NCBI GenBank assembly: GCA_963717075.1
Contig: CAVQVI010000010.1
Span: 310,001 to 374,000, forward strand
Source: JBGOTP01 sp963717075
Lineage (GTDB): Bacteria; Acidobacteriota; Vicinamibacteria; Vicinamibacterales; CAVVIG01
DNA length: 64,000 nt
Direction: 5' to 3'
Shown piece by piece: positions 10,760-19,289 of this stretch (within the stretch, counting starts at the first letter, position 1; every line of letters starts with the position of its first letter). Below the pieces are notes generated by a model. It had not been told where the DNA came from, did no database searches, and saw only the letters and a list, made by a program, of their open reading frames with translations. The position numbers were made by a program, and so were the translations under genes.

Positions 10760-11509
10760 ATGCCTGATCTCGAACGCCTGATCGCGCTCCAGCGGCTCGA
10801 TTCCGCCGCACAGCGACGCCCAGCGGCGGCTCGCCGGCGAGCCGGAACGGGAGCGGGCGTTCGACGTCACGCCTCGAGACCGCCCGCCAGAGCGTCGCCG
10901 CCGCGAAGGAGCGGCTCGCCGACAACCAGAACGCCCGCCGCGCGATCGAGAAGGACGTGGCCGTCCACCAGGGCCGGCTGTCGAAGTTCCGCGATCAGCT
11001 CATGGCGGTGAAGACCAACGTCGAGTACCAGGCGATGCAGAAGGAGATCGAGTTCGCGCAGAACGAGGTCAAGGCGCTCGAAGACAAGATCCTCGAGCGG
11101 ATGCTCGAGGCCGACGATCTGACGGCCGCCGCTCAAGCGCGCGGAAGCCGAGCTGGCGTCGGAACAGAAAGCCGTCGAGGCGGACCGTCGCGCCCTCGTC
11201 AGGAGAGCTGGCCGAGCCAGAAACAGGTGCTCGAGCAGGTCGCCGAGGAGCGCGCGGAGCTCGTCGCGTCGCTCGACCCGAGGTGTTCTGGCGGTGTTCG
11301 AGCTCGTCTCGAAACGGCGCAACGGCGTCGCGGTCGCCGAGGCCCGCGACGGCATCTGCACCATCTGCCACGTGCGGCTGCGCCCGCAGGTCTTCAACAC
11401 CGTCCGACGCAACGAGGAGATCGTTCAGTGCGACAGCTGCAACCGCATTCTCTACTTCACACCCGTGCCATCGGCATCCGCCGAATCGGCCGCGCAACCG
11501 GCATCGTAA
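10760..11509 (+). CDS. C4-type zinc ribbon coiled-coil protein, DUF164/CdsZ-like (frameshifted)
   Basis: Family of about 240 residues with a long helical hairpin followed by a C-terminal C4 zinc ribbon; its role is unclear in most bacteria. The start at 10760 reads PDLERLIALQRLDS. The coiled coil is recovered in another frame (KFRDQLMAVKTNVEYQAMQ, EIEFAQNEVKALEDKI). The zinc ribbon is in a third frame (CTICHVRLRP and CDSCNRILYF), ending at 11509. Breaks lie near 10830, 10940, 11140 and 11285. Genes of this family often neighbour an RNase HI gene, as here. Confidence 0.72.
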
Positions 11510-11537
11510 CCCGTCGGCCCGGCCTGGGACGCTTCCG

Positions 11538-11947
11538 GTGATCGTCGCGTACATCGACGGCGGCGCACGCGGCAATCCGGGACCGGCCGGCTACGGCGTG
11601 CGGATCGAGGACGACGGACGGCACGCTCGTCGAAGAGTTCGGCGAGTCGATCGGCGATCGCCACCAACAATGTCGCGGAGTATCGGGGCCTGCTCGCCGC
11701 GCTCGAATGGGCGCGGCGCGCACGGCCACCACGCGCTTCACGTGCGATCGGACTCGCTGCTGCTCGTGCAGCAGATGCTGCGGGAACTACAAAGTGAAGC
11801 ATCCGGGCCTGCAGCCGCTGCACGCGCGAGCCCGGCTGCTCGCCCACGAAATCGGCCGCGTCACGTACGAGCACGTGCGCCGAGAGTCGAACGCGCACGC
11901 CGACCGGCTCGCGAACGCGGCTATGGACGGCGCGGCCGCGCACCTGA
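11538..11947 (+). CDS. RNase HI-like ribonuclease (frameshifted, 3' end approximate)
   Basis: Hydrolyses the RNA strand of RNA-DNA hybrids. Reading across frames gives the RNase H fold with its acidic residues: YIDGGARGNPGPAGYG (first Asp), NNVAEYRGLL (Glu, about 11665), HVRSDSLLLVQQM (second Asp) and RESNAHADRLAN (last Asp). The length of about 135 residues fits the small RnhA/YpdQ-type enzymes. Breaks occur near 11625, 11660, 11710 and 11790. The end is set at the TGA at 11945, which needs one more shift. The downstream convergent gene overlaps the tail slightly. Confidence 0.68.
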
Positions 11948-12783
11948 TCGCCGCCCGCGAGACGGCCCGGCAGGCGCGCCGTCGCGCCGATACGAGCAGA
12001 ACACGTCGGGATGGCTCGCCGTGCACAGTCTCGGCAACGAAGATCTGCGCGGCCGGCACGCCGGCCGTCGATCAGCTGATCGCGCGTGGCCGCCCAGCCG
12101 TCGAAGAACCAGTGACCCTGCACGCCGCGTCGCGTCGACGCGCGGCATCGACGGATTGCGCAGCGGTCGACGCCGGCGCACGCAGGAACCAGCGCTCCAG
12201 GTCGGCGACGCTGAAGCCGCCGCTCGCGAAACCGCTCGCGCACATCGGCGCCGACTTCATAGCAGCACGCGCCAATCGACGGACCGACGGCCGCGACGAG
12301 ATCGGCGGGACGGCTGCCGAACTCGTGCTCGAGCGCCGCGACCGCTGACGGCCGGAACGCGCGCGGCCAGGCCCCGCCAGCCGGCGTGGGCGGCCGCGAC
12401 GGCGCCCGTGCGACGATCGGCCATGAGCAGCGGCACGCAGTCGGCCACGCTGAATCGCCAGCGCAAGCGCCGGATCGTCGCGACACGATGATGTCGGCGT
12501 CCGGCGGCAGCATCGGCGGGCGTCGCCCGGCCGACGACCACGCCGTGCTCCATGCACCTGCCGGACACGCATCGAGCCGGTCCGGCTCCGACGTCGCAGC
12601 GCGCGAGCGACCTCGCTCCACGACGCTTCGTCCGCTGCGCTCGATCGCCGGCAAGCCAAGCTGCCACTGGCGCGTCGTGAAGAGATGAGGCGCGATCGGT
12701 TCGAGCGGCCGGCACACCAGCGCCGGGCCGACAGCGGCGTTTGGACCCATTCGAACGACGCGAGCTGGGGATGGCAGTATCAT
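11921..12783 (-). CDS. YfiH/PgeF laccase-domain protein, purine nucleoside phosphorylase type (frameshifted)
   Basis: Multicopper-oxidase-like fold family. Bacterial members act as purine nucleosidases/phosphorylases or as peptidoglycan editing factor (PgeF), removing wrongly used L-Ser from UDP-MurNAc. The metal-ligand motifs are present in different frames: VRQVHGA, VADCVPLLMAD and AAHAGWRGLAARV (His, Cys, His), and the C-terminal CTASHPDVFCSYRRDG. ATG at 12783 leads to PSPARVVRM and HLFTTRQWQL. At least five frame breaks are needed. The stop at 11921 is the best guess. A peptidoglycan-editing role would fit the neighbouring cell-wall genes, but this is inference. Confidence 0.68.
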
Positions 12784-12794
12784 GCTCTCGAACA

Positions 12795-13179
12795 ATGTCC
12801 CACATCATCGGCCTCGGCCTCGACGCCACCGACATCGATCGCATCGCAGACGCCATCGAACGCTACGGCGATCGGTTCCTGCGGCGGGTATTCACCGACG
12901 GCGAGATCGCCTACTGCAACCGTCGGCGCACGCCGGCCATCCATTTCGCCGGCCGCTTCGCGGCCAAGGAGGCGGCGATGAAGGCGCTCGGCACCGGCCA
13001 CTCGCAGGACGTTCTCTGGCGCGACGTCGAAGTCGTCCGCCACGGCGGGCCGCCGCAACTGCGGTTTCATGGCGGCGCGCACGCCGGTTTCACGGCCATC
13101 GGCGCGCAATCGTCCCTCCTGACCATCACCCATTCCCGAGCATCTCGCCCTCGCGCAGGTCCTGCTGCTCGCGTCCTGA
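12795..13179 (+). CDS. acpS: Holo-[acyl-carrier-protein] synthase (one apparent frameshift)
   Basis: Transfers phosphopantetheine from CoA to acyl carrier protein. The start at 12795 gives SHIIGLGLDATDIDRIADAI with the Mg-binding Asp, then FLRRVFTDGEIAYC and FAGRFAAKEAAMKALGTG, the classic AcpS signature, and LLTITHSRE near the end. One frame break at about 13135 separates the last residues (LALAQVLLLAS, stop 13177-13179). The corrected length is about 128 residues, normal. The start codon is only 11 bases from the divergent YfiH start, so the two genes must overlap each other's promoter. Confidence 0.9.
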
Positions 13180-13405
13180 GCGACAGGCGACAACCGCCGT
13201 TGACGTGTTTCTGCCGCTCGCCTGGCATTCTCGACGAAGCGCCGATCTGATCTCGTTCACAACATCAACCGCATCGAGCAGCGTTACGGCAGCTTCCGTG
13301 CGTTCGCTCCTGCGGCACTCCTCTTGATTCAGCCTCTCGCGTGCGTGCTGGCATGCCACCTGTGGCGGGTGGACGCGCCAAGGTGCGCCAGAAGGAGCGT
13401 GGCCC

Positions 13406-13709
13406 ATGACCATCAAGATTACGCCAAACGACAAAGGCAACCCGCCGGGAAAGCTCGCCGACGCCGAGCTGCATTTCACGGACGGCCCGCTCGAGGGCCT
13501 GAAGCTGATTGGATTCGCCATCTGGGAACGGCGCGGGCGGCGGCGGCCGGAACGTCACGTTTCCCGCGCGATCCTACAGCGTCAACGGCGAGCGCCGCAG
13601 CTTCGCGCTGCTGCGGCCCATCGTCGATGCGACGGCACAGAGCAAGCTGCGCGACCTGATTCTCGAGGCGTTCCAGGAGTACGAAGAACGCGCGGCCATC
13701 GCGTCCTGA
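13406..13709 (+). CDS. Small conserved-looking protein of unknown function (one apparent frameshift)
   Basis: I do not recognise this family. ATG 13406 is preceded by GAAGGAG. The first half reads KLADAELHFTDGPLEGLKLI and GFAIWERR. After a break near 13530 the second half reads GRNVTFPARSYSVNGERR, LLRPIVDATAQSKLRDLILE and AFQEYEERA, ending at 13709, about 101 residues. The pattern of short strands, then a conserved 'W..P.R....G.....L.P' block, then a C-terminal helix recalls the small DNA-binding protein SpoVG. That is only a layout resemblance. The 226 bases upstream (13180-13405) show no convincing gene. Confidence 0.55.
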
Positions 13710-13747
13710 GCCGAACCGTCATGGCCGAATGCCGCAGCTCGGACTGA

Positions 13748-13767
13748 CGCCCGACTCAGGTCGGGCG
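13748..13767. repeat. REP-like hairpin, same family as 2024-2080
   Basis: Perfect 8-bp inverted repeat CGCCCGAC / GTCGGGCG with loop TCAG, in the gap between two convergent genes. Its arms share GCCCGAC with the hairpins near base 2030. Confidence 0.7.
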
Positions 13768-13796
13768 CTCGTGGGTCGGACTCAGCGACCTTCCGG

Positions 13797-15550
13797 CTAC
13801 TGAATGACGGGGAGCAGCTTCGCGTTCTCCTGCTGTCGCTTGGGCGGAAGCGTCCACTCTTCGCGAAGCGGCCTTGTCGTACTCGGCGTGGAAGAACGTC
13901 GCCTTCATGCCGCCGTCGATGATGTCCCAGGGCAGCACGGCGATCGCGGCTCCGGTCGCGGAAGATGTAGAAGTCCGCGTCTACACCGGTTTCCGCAACC
14001 GCGGCGCGCCAGTTCTGTCCGTTGCGCTCGGCGGCCTCGATGGCCGGAGCAACGCGGCGATCGCCGAGCGAAAGCAGCGCCTGGTAGTAGGAGTGCCGTT
14101 CGGACTTGATGTTGAAGTAGACGTTGTCGATGCCGGCCATCAGGCTGCGCAGCCGCTTGATCTTCCGGTCGGTCACCGCCGGATCCTCCATCGGCAGCCA
14201 CTGGTAGGCGGTGCCCGGCTTCGGAATCAGCGGGTTCACGCTGCCGACGATTCGCCCGATGTGCCCCGCGCGATCGCGCGTGCTTGAGCATCCGGTCGCG
14301 CATCTGCAGCGTCAGATCGCGGATGGCGACCAGGTCCTCGTCGGTTTCCGTGGGGAGGCCGATCATGTAGTAGAGCTTCAGGTTCTCGATGCCGTTGGCG
14401 AAGATCAGCTCGGCCCGGTCGAGAATCTCGTCGTTGGTCACCGTCTTGTTGATCACGCGCCGCAGCCGGTCGGACCCGGTTTCGGGAGCAATCGTGATTC
14501 CGTGCTCTCCGCTCGCGTTGCAGGACGCGCACGATCGGCTCGGTCAGATCGTCGAGTCGAAGCGACGCCGGGCTGATGGCGTAGCCCATCTCGTGCAGGC
14601 GCGCGAGGATCCGCTCGATCTCCGGGTGGTCGCAGAGCGCGATCGACACGAGGCCGACACGGCTCGCGTGGGCGCGCGCGTCCTCCGCCAGCTCGAAGAA
14701 TCCGGTCGGCGGGAAACGCTCGAACCGGCAGGTAGTTGTAGCCGGCCCAGCAGAAGCGGCACAGGTTCGCGCAGCCGCGGACGACCTCGACCAGAAAGCG
14801 CGATCCGAACTCGGTTTCGGGCGTGAAGATGCTGGTCGCCGGCGGATCGAGAGCGTCGGTCGTCTTTGACGGCCGCCTTGCGCACGGGCAGCGACAGCCT
14901 CGGGCACCGTGGGCTCGAAACCAGACAGCCGACCGTCAGCGCCGTACTTGCGGATCGTAGAACGAGGGCACGTAAAACCCGCGCTCATGGGCCAGCACGC
15001 TGGAGCAGATCGCTTCGGCTGGTCGCTCCTCGGAGCGCCCGAGCGAGGGAGGGCACAAGGACCTCGCCTTCACCGGCTGCCATGACGTCGGCAAATGGCG
15101 CGAGTGGCTCCGGGTTGACGAACGTCACCGCGCCGCCGATCACGATGAGCGGATGATGGAGCGTTCCGCTCTGACGCGTATCGGGGAATGCCGCCGAGAC
15201 GCAGCAGCGTCAGCACGTTCACGTAGTCCCACTCGAAGGACACGGAGAACGCGAAGACGTCGAACTCGTTGACTGGCGGTCTGCGACTCGAGCGTAAGAA
15301 GCGGGGCCCTGGCCGCGAGCAGCTCCGCCAGCTCCTGTTTCGGCGGAAGGAATACGCGCTCGCACACGATGTCGTCCTCGGCGTTGAACAGACGGTAGAC
15401 CGTCTGGAACCCGAGGTTCGACATGCCGACCCAGTAGGTGTTGGGAAACGCAAGCGCCACGCGCAGACGTCCGCCATGTGGCTTGCGAACGTAGCCGACT
15501 TCTTTCGCGAGAGTCTCGAGGGCGCGTTCGCGCTGTTGCCAGGACTTCAA
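13797..15550 (-). CDS. B12-binding-type radical SAM protein, about 585 residues (heavily frameshifted)
   Basis: Radical SAM enzyme with a Rossmann-type N-terminal domain. The N-terminus has KPHGGRLRVALAFPNTYWVG and MSNLGFQTVYRLFN. The iron-sulfur site is RGCANLCRFCWAG, a CxxxCxxC cluster loop at about 14755. Later motifs are IALCDHPEIERILARL, NGIENLKLYYMIGLPTET, PKPGTAYQWLPMED and IFRDRSRD, ending KLLPVIQ. TTG at 15550 is the likely start. Breaks are needed near 15280, 15175, 14985, 14870, 14730, 14515, 14270, 13960 and 13850. The architecture matches radical SAM proteins annotated as TIGR03960-like. The substrate is unknown. It follows ftsZ on the same strand, 207 bases downstream. Confidence 0.75.
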
Positions 15551-15757
15551 TGTGCCAAGGGTGTCAGGTGTTCCAAGAATGCCAATAGCGCCGCCAAGGC
15601 CGGCCGCTCCGATCGTGCGGTGCTTAACGCTCCAGCGGCGACGCTCGCGCGTCCCCTGGATCTACTTACTCTACCACCGCAAGCGCGGCCCGCTGGGCAC
15701 GGTGACCTTGTCTTGCACTTCGGCGCATCGCGCAGACGGCGCGACTGGCGACTCCCA

Positions 15758-17038
15758 TCAGCTCTCCTGCCGTCGCAGGAACGCCGGAACGTCGAACGTC
15801 GAGCTGCGCTCGCTATCGGCCTCGAGCGACCCCGCCTCGGCCCCGACCGGCGCTCCTGACATGGCGGTCCCCGTGGCAACGAGGGGGAGGTCGAGGAGCG
15901 GCCGCCGCGCGATTGACAGATGAGAGGCCACCGTCTGTGCGGCCGCCTCCACACGGACGCGGGCGTGATCGGAGTAGATCGACATGTCCACAGGTGTCTG
16001 CGCGAGCTCGGACCTGCCTCGCACCGTCGCCTGGGGTGCAAACCCGGTGGCAATCACGGTGATCTTGACCTTCCCCTTCAGCTCCGGATCGACGACCGCT
16101 CCGAAGATGATGTTCGCATCTTCATCCGCAGCCTCCTGAATGATCGTGGACGCGTCGCTGACTTCGATCAGAGACAGGTCCGGCCCACCGGTGATGTTGA
16201 TGATGACACCCCGAGCACCATTGACCGATGCACCCTCGAGGAGCGGGCTCGAGATCGCCCGCCGTGCGGCCTCCATCGCGCGGTCCTGTCCTTCCGCAAC
16301 GCCGGTCCCCATCATGGCCAGCCCCATGCCCGACATGATCGTTTTCACGTCGGCGAAGTCGAGATTGACGAGGCCTGGAACGAGAATCAGGTCGGAGATC
16401 CCCTGAATGGCCTGACGCAGCACATCGTCTGCCGTGGCAAACGCATCCGTGAGCGGTGTCGATCGATCGATGATGGTCAGCAAGCGGTCGTTCGGGATGG
16501 TGATGATGGTGTCGACACAGTCCCGCAAGGCTTCCAAACCGCGCTCCGCCTGGATCTGCCGCTTCTTACCTTCGAACTTGAACGGTTTTGTCACCACGGC
16601 AACCGTGAGCGCGCCAATTTCGCTCGCCAGGCTGGCGATCACCGGGGCGGCTCCCGTCCCCGTGCCCCCGCCAAGGCCCGTCGTGACGAAGATCATGTCA
16701 GAGCCGTCGAGCGCCTGAAGAATCTGGTCGGTGTCCTCGAGTGCGGCCGATCGGCCGACATTGGGATCGGCACCACAGCCGAGCCCTTTCGTGAGCTTCG
16801 ACCCGATCTGCAACTTTATGGATGCCGCATTGTGCTTGAGCGCCTGGAGATCCGTGTTCGCGACGATGAACTGGACCCCGTCAAGGCCCGATCGCACCAT
16901 GCGGTTGACGGCATTGCTGCCGCCGCCGCCAACGCCGATCACTTTGATGCGCGCTCCTGCCTCGGCCTCTTCGGCGAGTCGGAGCCGCAGCCCGGACTCC
17001 TGGGCCTCGTTGTCTCGTGCATCGAAAAAGTCGATCAT
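15758..17038 (-). CDS. ftsZ: Cell division protein FtsZ
   Basis: Tubulin-like GTPase that forms the division ring. The intact 426-residue frame has IKVIGVGGGGSNAVNRM, the tubulin signature GGGTGTGAAP, NFDFADV-like NLDFADVKTIM, and the T7 region. After a variable linker the C-terminal peptide FDVPAFLRRQ, which binds FtsA and other partners, closes the protein. It is the last division gene of the dcw run, 79 bases after ftsA. There are no frame breaks despite the error-rich neighbour. Confidence 0.98.
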   Translation of the reverse strand: MIDFFDARDNEAQESGLRLRLAEEAEAGARIKVIGVGGGGSNAVNRMVRSGLDGVQFIVANTDLQALKHNAASIKLQIGSKLTKGLGCGADPNVGRSAALEDTDQILQALDGSDMIFVTTGLGGGTGTGAAPVIASLASEIGALTVAVVTKPFKFEGKKRQIQAERGLEALRDCVDTIITIPNDRLLTIIDRSTPLTDAFATADDVLRQAIQGISDLILVPGLVNLDFADVKTIMSGMGLAMMGTGVAEGQDRAMEAARRAISSPLLEGASVNGARGVIINITGGPDLSLIEVSDASTIIQEAADEDANIIFGAVVDPELKGKVKITVIATGFAPQATVRGRSELAQTPVDMSIYSDHARVRVEAAAQTVASHLSIARRPLLDLPLVATGTAMSGAPVGAEAGSLEADSERSSTFDVPAFLRRQES

Positions 17039-17117
17039 TGGTTACTCCTCGCGGCGCGGGCCCTGGTCCCGCGCAAGTGAACGGGTCGTCGGACCCGCAA
17101 CGTCTACGTGAAATCGA

Positions 17118-18353
17118 TCAGAAGAACTCTCGAAACAGCCCGCGCAGTCGTCCGGCCGCCCGAACCAGCGCGCCAGCGCCGACGGGCGCACGCCCGTGGT
17201 CTCCGCCGGAGTTTCGGTATCCATACAGCGCCAATCCGACGCCGGTCGCAAATGTCGGACTGTTGACGTGGTCCGCCAGGCCACCGACGCCGGATGGGCA
17301 GCCACGACGAATCGGCAGGTCGAAGATCTGCTCCGCGATCTCAGGCATGCCATCGAGAATCGCCCCGCCGCCGGTGAGCACAATCCCCGAGTTGAGACTC
17401 TTCTCGTGCCCTGCACGACGGATCTCATCCCAGACGAGGTGGAAGATCTCCTCCGCGCGTGGCTGCAGAATTTCCGACAGAATCCGGCGTGCCATGATGC
17501 GTGGCTTCCGTCCCCCCACGCTGGCCACGTCCATCGTCTCGTCCTCGTCCACCATGCCAGACAGAGCGCACCCGCACTTGCGCTTGATCTTCTCCGCTTC
17601 CGGAACGGGCGTTCGCAGTCCAACGGCGATGTCGTTGGTGAAATGGTCGCCGCCGACACCCACGACTGCGGTGTGCCACAGGCTCCCGCGCTCGTAGATC
17701 GCGATATCAGTGGTGCCCCCACCGATATCCACCAGCGCGACGCCGAGTTCCTTCTCATCCTCCGTCAGAACAGACTCGCTCGCGGCGAGCTGTTCAACGA
17801 CGGTCTCAGCGACGGCCATGCCGGCGCGGTTCACACACGCGACGATGTTCTGCGTCGAACTCTGGCTGCCGGTGACAATATGCACGTTGACTTCCAGACG
17901 GGCGCCGGTCATGCCCACCGGTGCGCCGATTCCGTCCTGTTCGTCGACCACGAAGTCCTGGGGTAGCACGTGCAGGATCTCGCGCCCCGTCGGCAGCGAC
18001 ACAGCCTTGGCGGCGTCGATGGCGCGCCGCACATCTTCGCGGGTGATCTCGCGGTTTTTTCCGGCCACGGCAATCACACCCCGGCTGTTGAATCCTTTGA
18101 TGTGGGGACCCGACAGCGCCAAGTGGACGGAATCGATCTCAACGCCGGCCATCAGCTCGGCTTCGTCGATGGCCCGCTTGATCGAATCGACGGCCGCCTC
18201 CAGATTCACGACAACACCACGGCGGATCCCGCGCGACTCGGCGACACCGAGCCCGACGATGTCGAGCCCCGTCGAATCGAGCACTTCTCCGACAACCGCT
18301 GTGACTTTCGACGTCCCGACGTCTAGCCCAACCAGATATCGCTCTTTACGCAC
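17118..18353 (-). CDS. ftsA: Cell division protein FtsA
   Basis: Actin-like ATPase that ties FtsZ to the membrane. 411 residues: VGLDVGTSKVTAVVGE (phosphate 1), the SHS2/1C domain after IRRGVVVNLEAAVDSI, VALVDIGGGTTDIAIY (phosphate 2), GIVLTGGGAILDGMPEIA (adenosine site), and the C-terminal amphipathic helix RAAGRLRGLFREFF for membrane binding. It follows ftsQ by 36 bases and precedes ftsZ, the usual order. Everything expected is present. Confidence 0.97.
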   Translation of the reverse strand: MRKERYLVGLDVGTSKVTAVVGEVLDSTGLDIVGLGVAESRGIRRGVVVNLEAAVDSIKRAIDEAELMAGVEIDSVHLALSGPHIKGFNSRGVIAVAGKNREITREDVRRAIDAAKAVSLPTGREILHVLPQDFVVDEQDGIGAPVGMTGARLEVNVHIVTGSQSSTQNIVACVNRAGMAVAETVVEQLAASESVLTEDEKELGVALVDIGGGTTDIAIYERGSLWHTAVVGVGGDHFTNDIAVGLRTPVPEAEKIKRKCGCALSGMVDEDETMDVASVGGRKPRIMARRILSEILQPRAEEIFHLVWDEIRRAGHEKSLNSGIVLTGGGAILDGMPEIAEQIFDLPIRRGCPSGVGGLADHVNSPTFATGVGLALYGYRNSGGDHGRAPVGAGALVRAAGRLRGLFREFF

Positions 18354-18389
18354 ACTGCCTCCGAATCCCGTCCGGTCTATCGTCTTCTC

Positions 18390-19289
18390 TTACTGGCGCC
18401 GGCCGGGGCCGACCCTTGCGGCGGGAGGCGCCTGACCCCTCGGTGCCGAGGACGCGCGTGTCCTCGACTTGCCGGCGAGGCCCACAAAGACGTGATCATC
18501 GAATCGCAGGTCCACGTAGTCGAAGTCCGCGCCGAGTACCCGCTCCTTCATCGTTTTCGACAGCTGCAAGTACGACTGGAGACGAGGAAGGAAGCGCTCC
18601 GCGCCGACATAGATGAGCGCCGGGTCGTCGCTCAGAATGACGGCGGCGTTGCGCGCGTCGCTCACATCCACCTGCGACAGCCGGTTGCCCACGTCCGGAC
18701 TCGATCGCAGCGACGAGATCAACCGGGCTGCGAGCTGCGCGCGCGTCCCGTCCACGGCGCTCCCTTCACGACCGGAAGGCACGGTGGACAGTCCATCGAT
18801 GATTGGCAGGTCGAAGCCGGCGTACAGCGGTCCATACGCGTCAATGACCGTGCCTTCATCGTCCACGAGATACAACGCCCCATGAAGCCGGCCAAGGCCA
18901 ATCGGCTCTCGTTCCCGCACGACTACCTCGATTGTCGATGGAAGCACGCGCCGAAGCGCAGCCTCCTTCACCCATGGCGAGGCAAGCAACCGCTCGCGCC
19001 ACGCGTGCAGGTCGCTCAACAGGATGTTCTGACCGCGCAGACCACTCAGGGTCGCCATCACGGCGCCACTCGAGAGCTGAACGTTTCCACGGACGGCGAT
19101 CTCATCGATCCGCAAGGCGCGCGCGTCCGCGACGACGGCGCCGCCGCGGTACAGGGCATAGAGCGTCACAGACGTGAGCGCGCCATACGTGATGAATGGT
19201 TTCAGAAGCGCGCGCCATCGGCGGCGGCGCACCGGCCTGACGTGCGCGCGCCGGAACCGCTTGTCGGAAGGCGCGGAAACCGGGCTCAT
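18390..19289 (-). CDS. ftsQ: Cell division protein FtsQ
   Basis: Bitopic divisome scaffold joining FtsB/FtsL. 299 residues: a basic cytoplasmic tail (RRAHVRPVRRRRW), one membrane helix at about residues 32-50, a POTRA domain beginning IDEIAVRGNVQLSSGAV with SPWVKEAALRRVLPSTIEV, and the FtsQ beta domain (EREPIGLGRL, LYLVDDEGTVID, LPIIDGLS). ATGA overlap with the murC stop shows coupling. The usual murB and ddl genes between murC and ftsQ are absent. Confidence 0.93.
   Translation of the reverse strand: MSPVSAPSDKRFRRAHVRPVRRRRWRALLKPFITYGALTSVTLYALYRGGAVVADARALRIDEIAVRGNVQLSSGAVMATLSGLRGQNILLSDLHAWRERLLASPWVKEAALRRVLPSTIEVVVREREPIGLGRLHGALYLVDDEGTVIDAYGPLYAGFDLPIIDGLSTVPSGREGSAVDGTRAQLAARLISSLRSSPDVGNRLSQVDVSDARNAAVILSDDPALIYVGAERFLPRLQSYLQLSKTMKERVLGADFDYVDLRFDDHVFVGLAGKSRTRASSAPRGQAPPAARVGPGRRQ

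Noticed and set aside
11452..12795. Single 447-codon minus-strand frame covering RNase HI and YfiH
   Set aside because: It mixes real YfiH pieces with antisense of the RNase HI gene. The YfiH motifs lie in several frames, so I annotated YfiH only to about 11921.
13180..13405. Possible minus-strand small gene between acpS and the 13406 gene
   Set aside because: Only a helix-like polar stretch without start signal, ribosome site or family resemblance; the zone is also error-rich.
15920..17080. 386-codon plus-strand frame over ftsZ
   Set aside because: Antisense to intact ftsZ; no family features.
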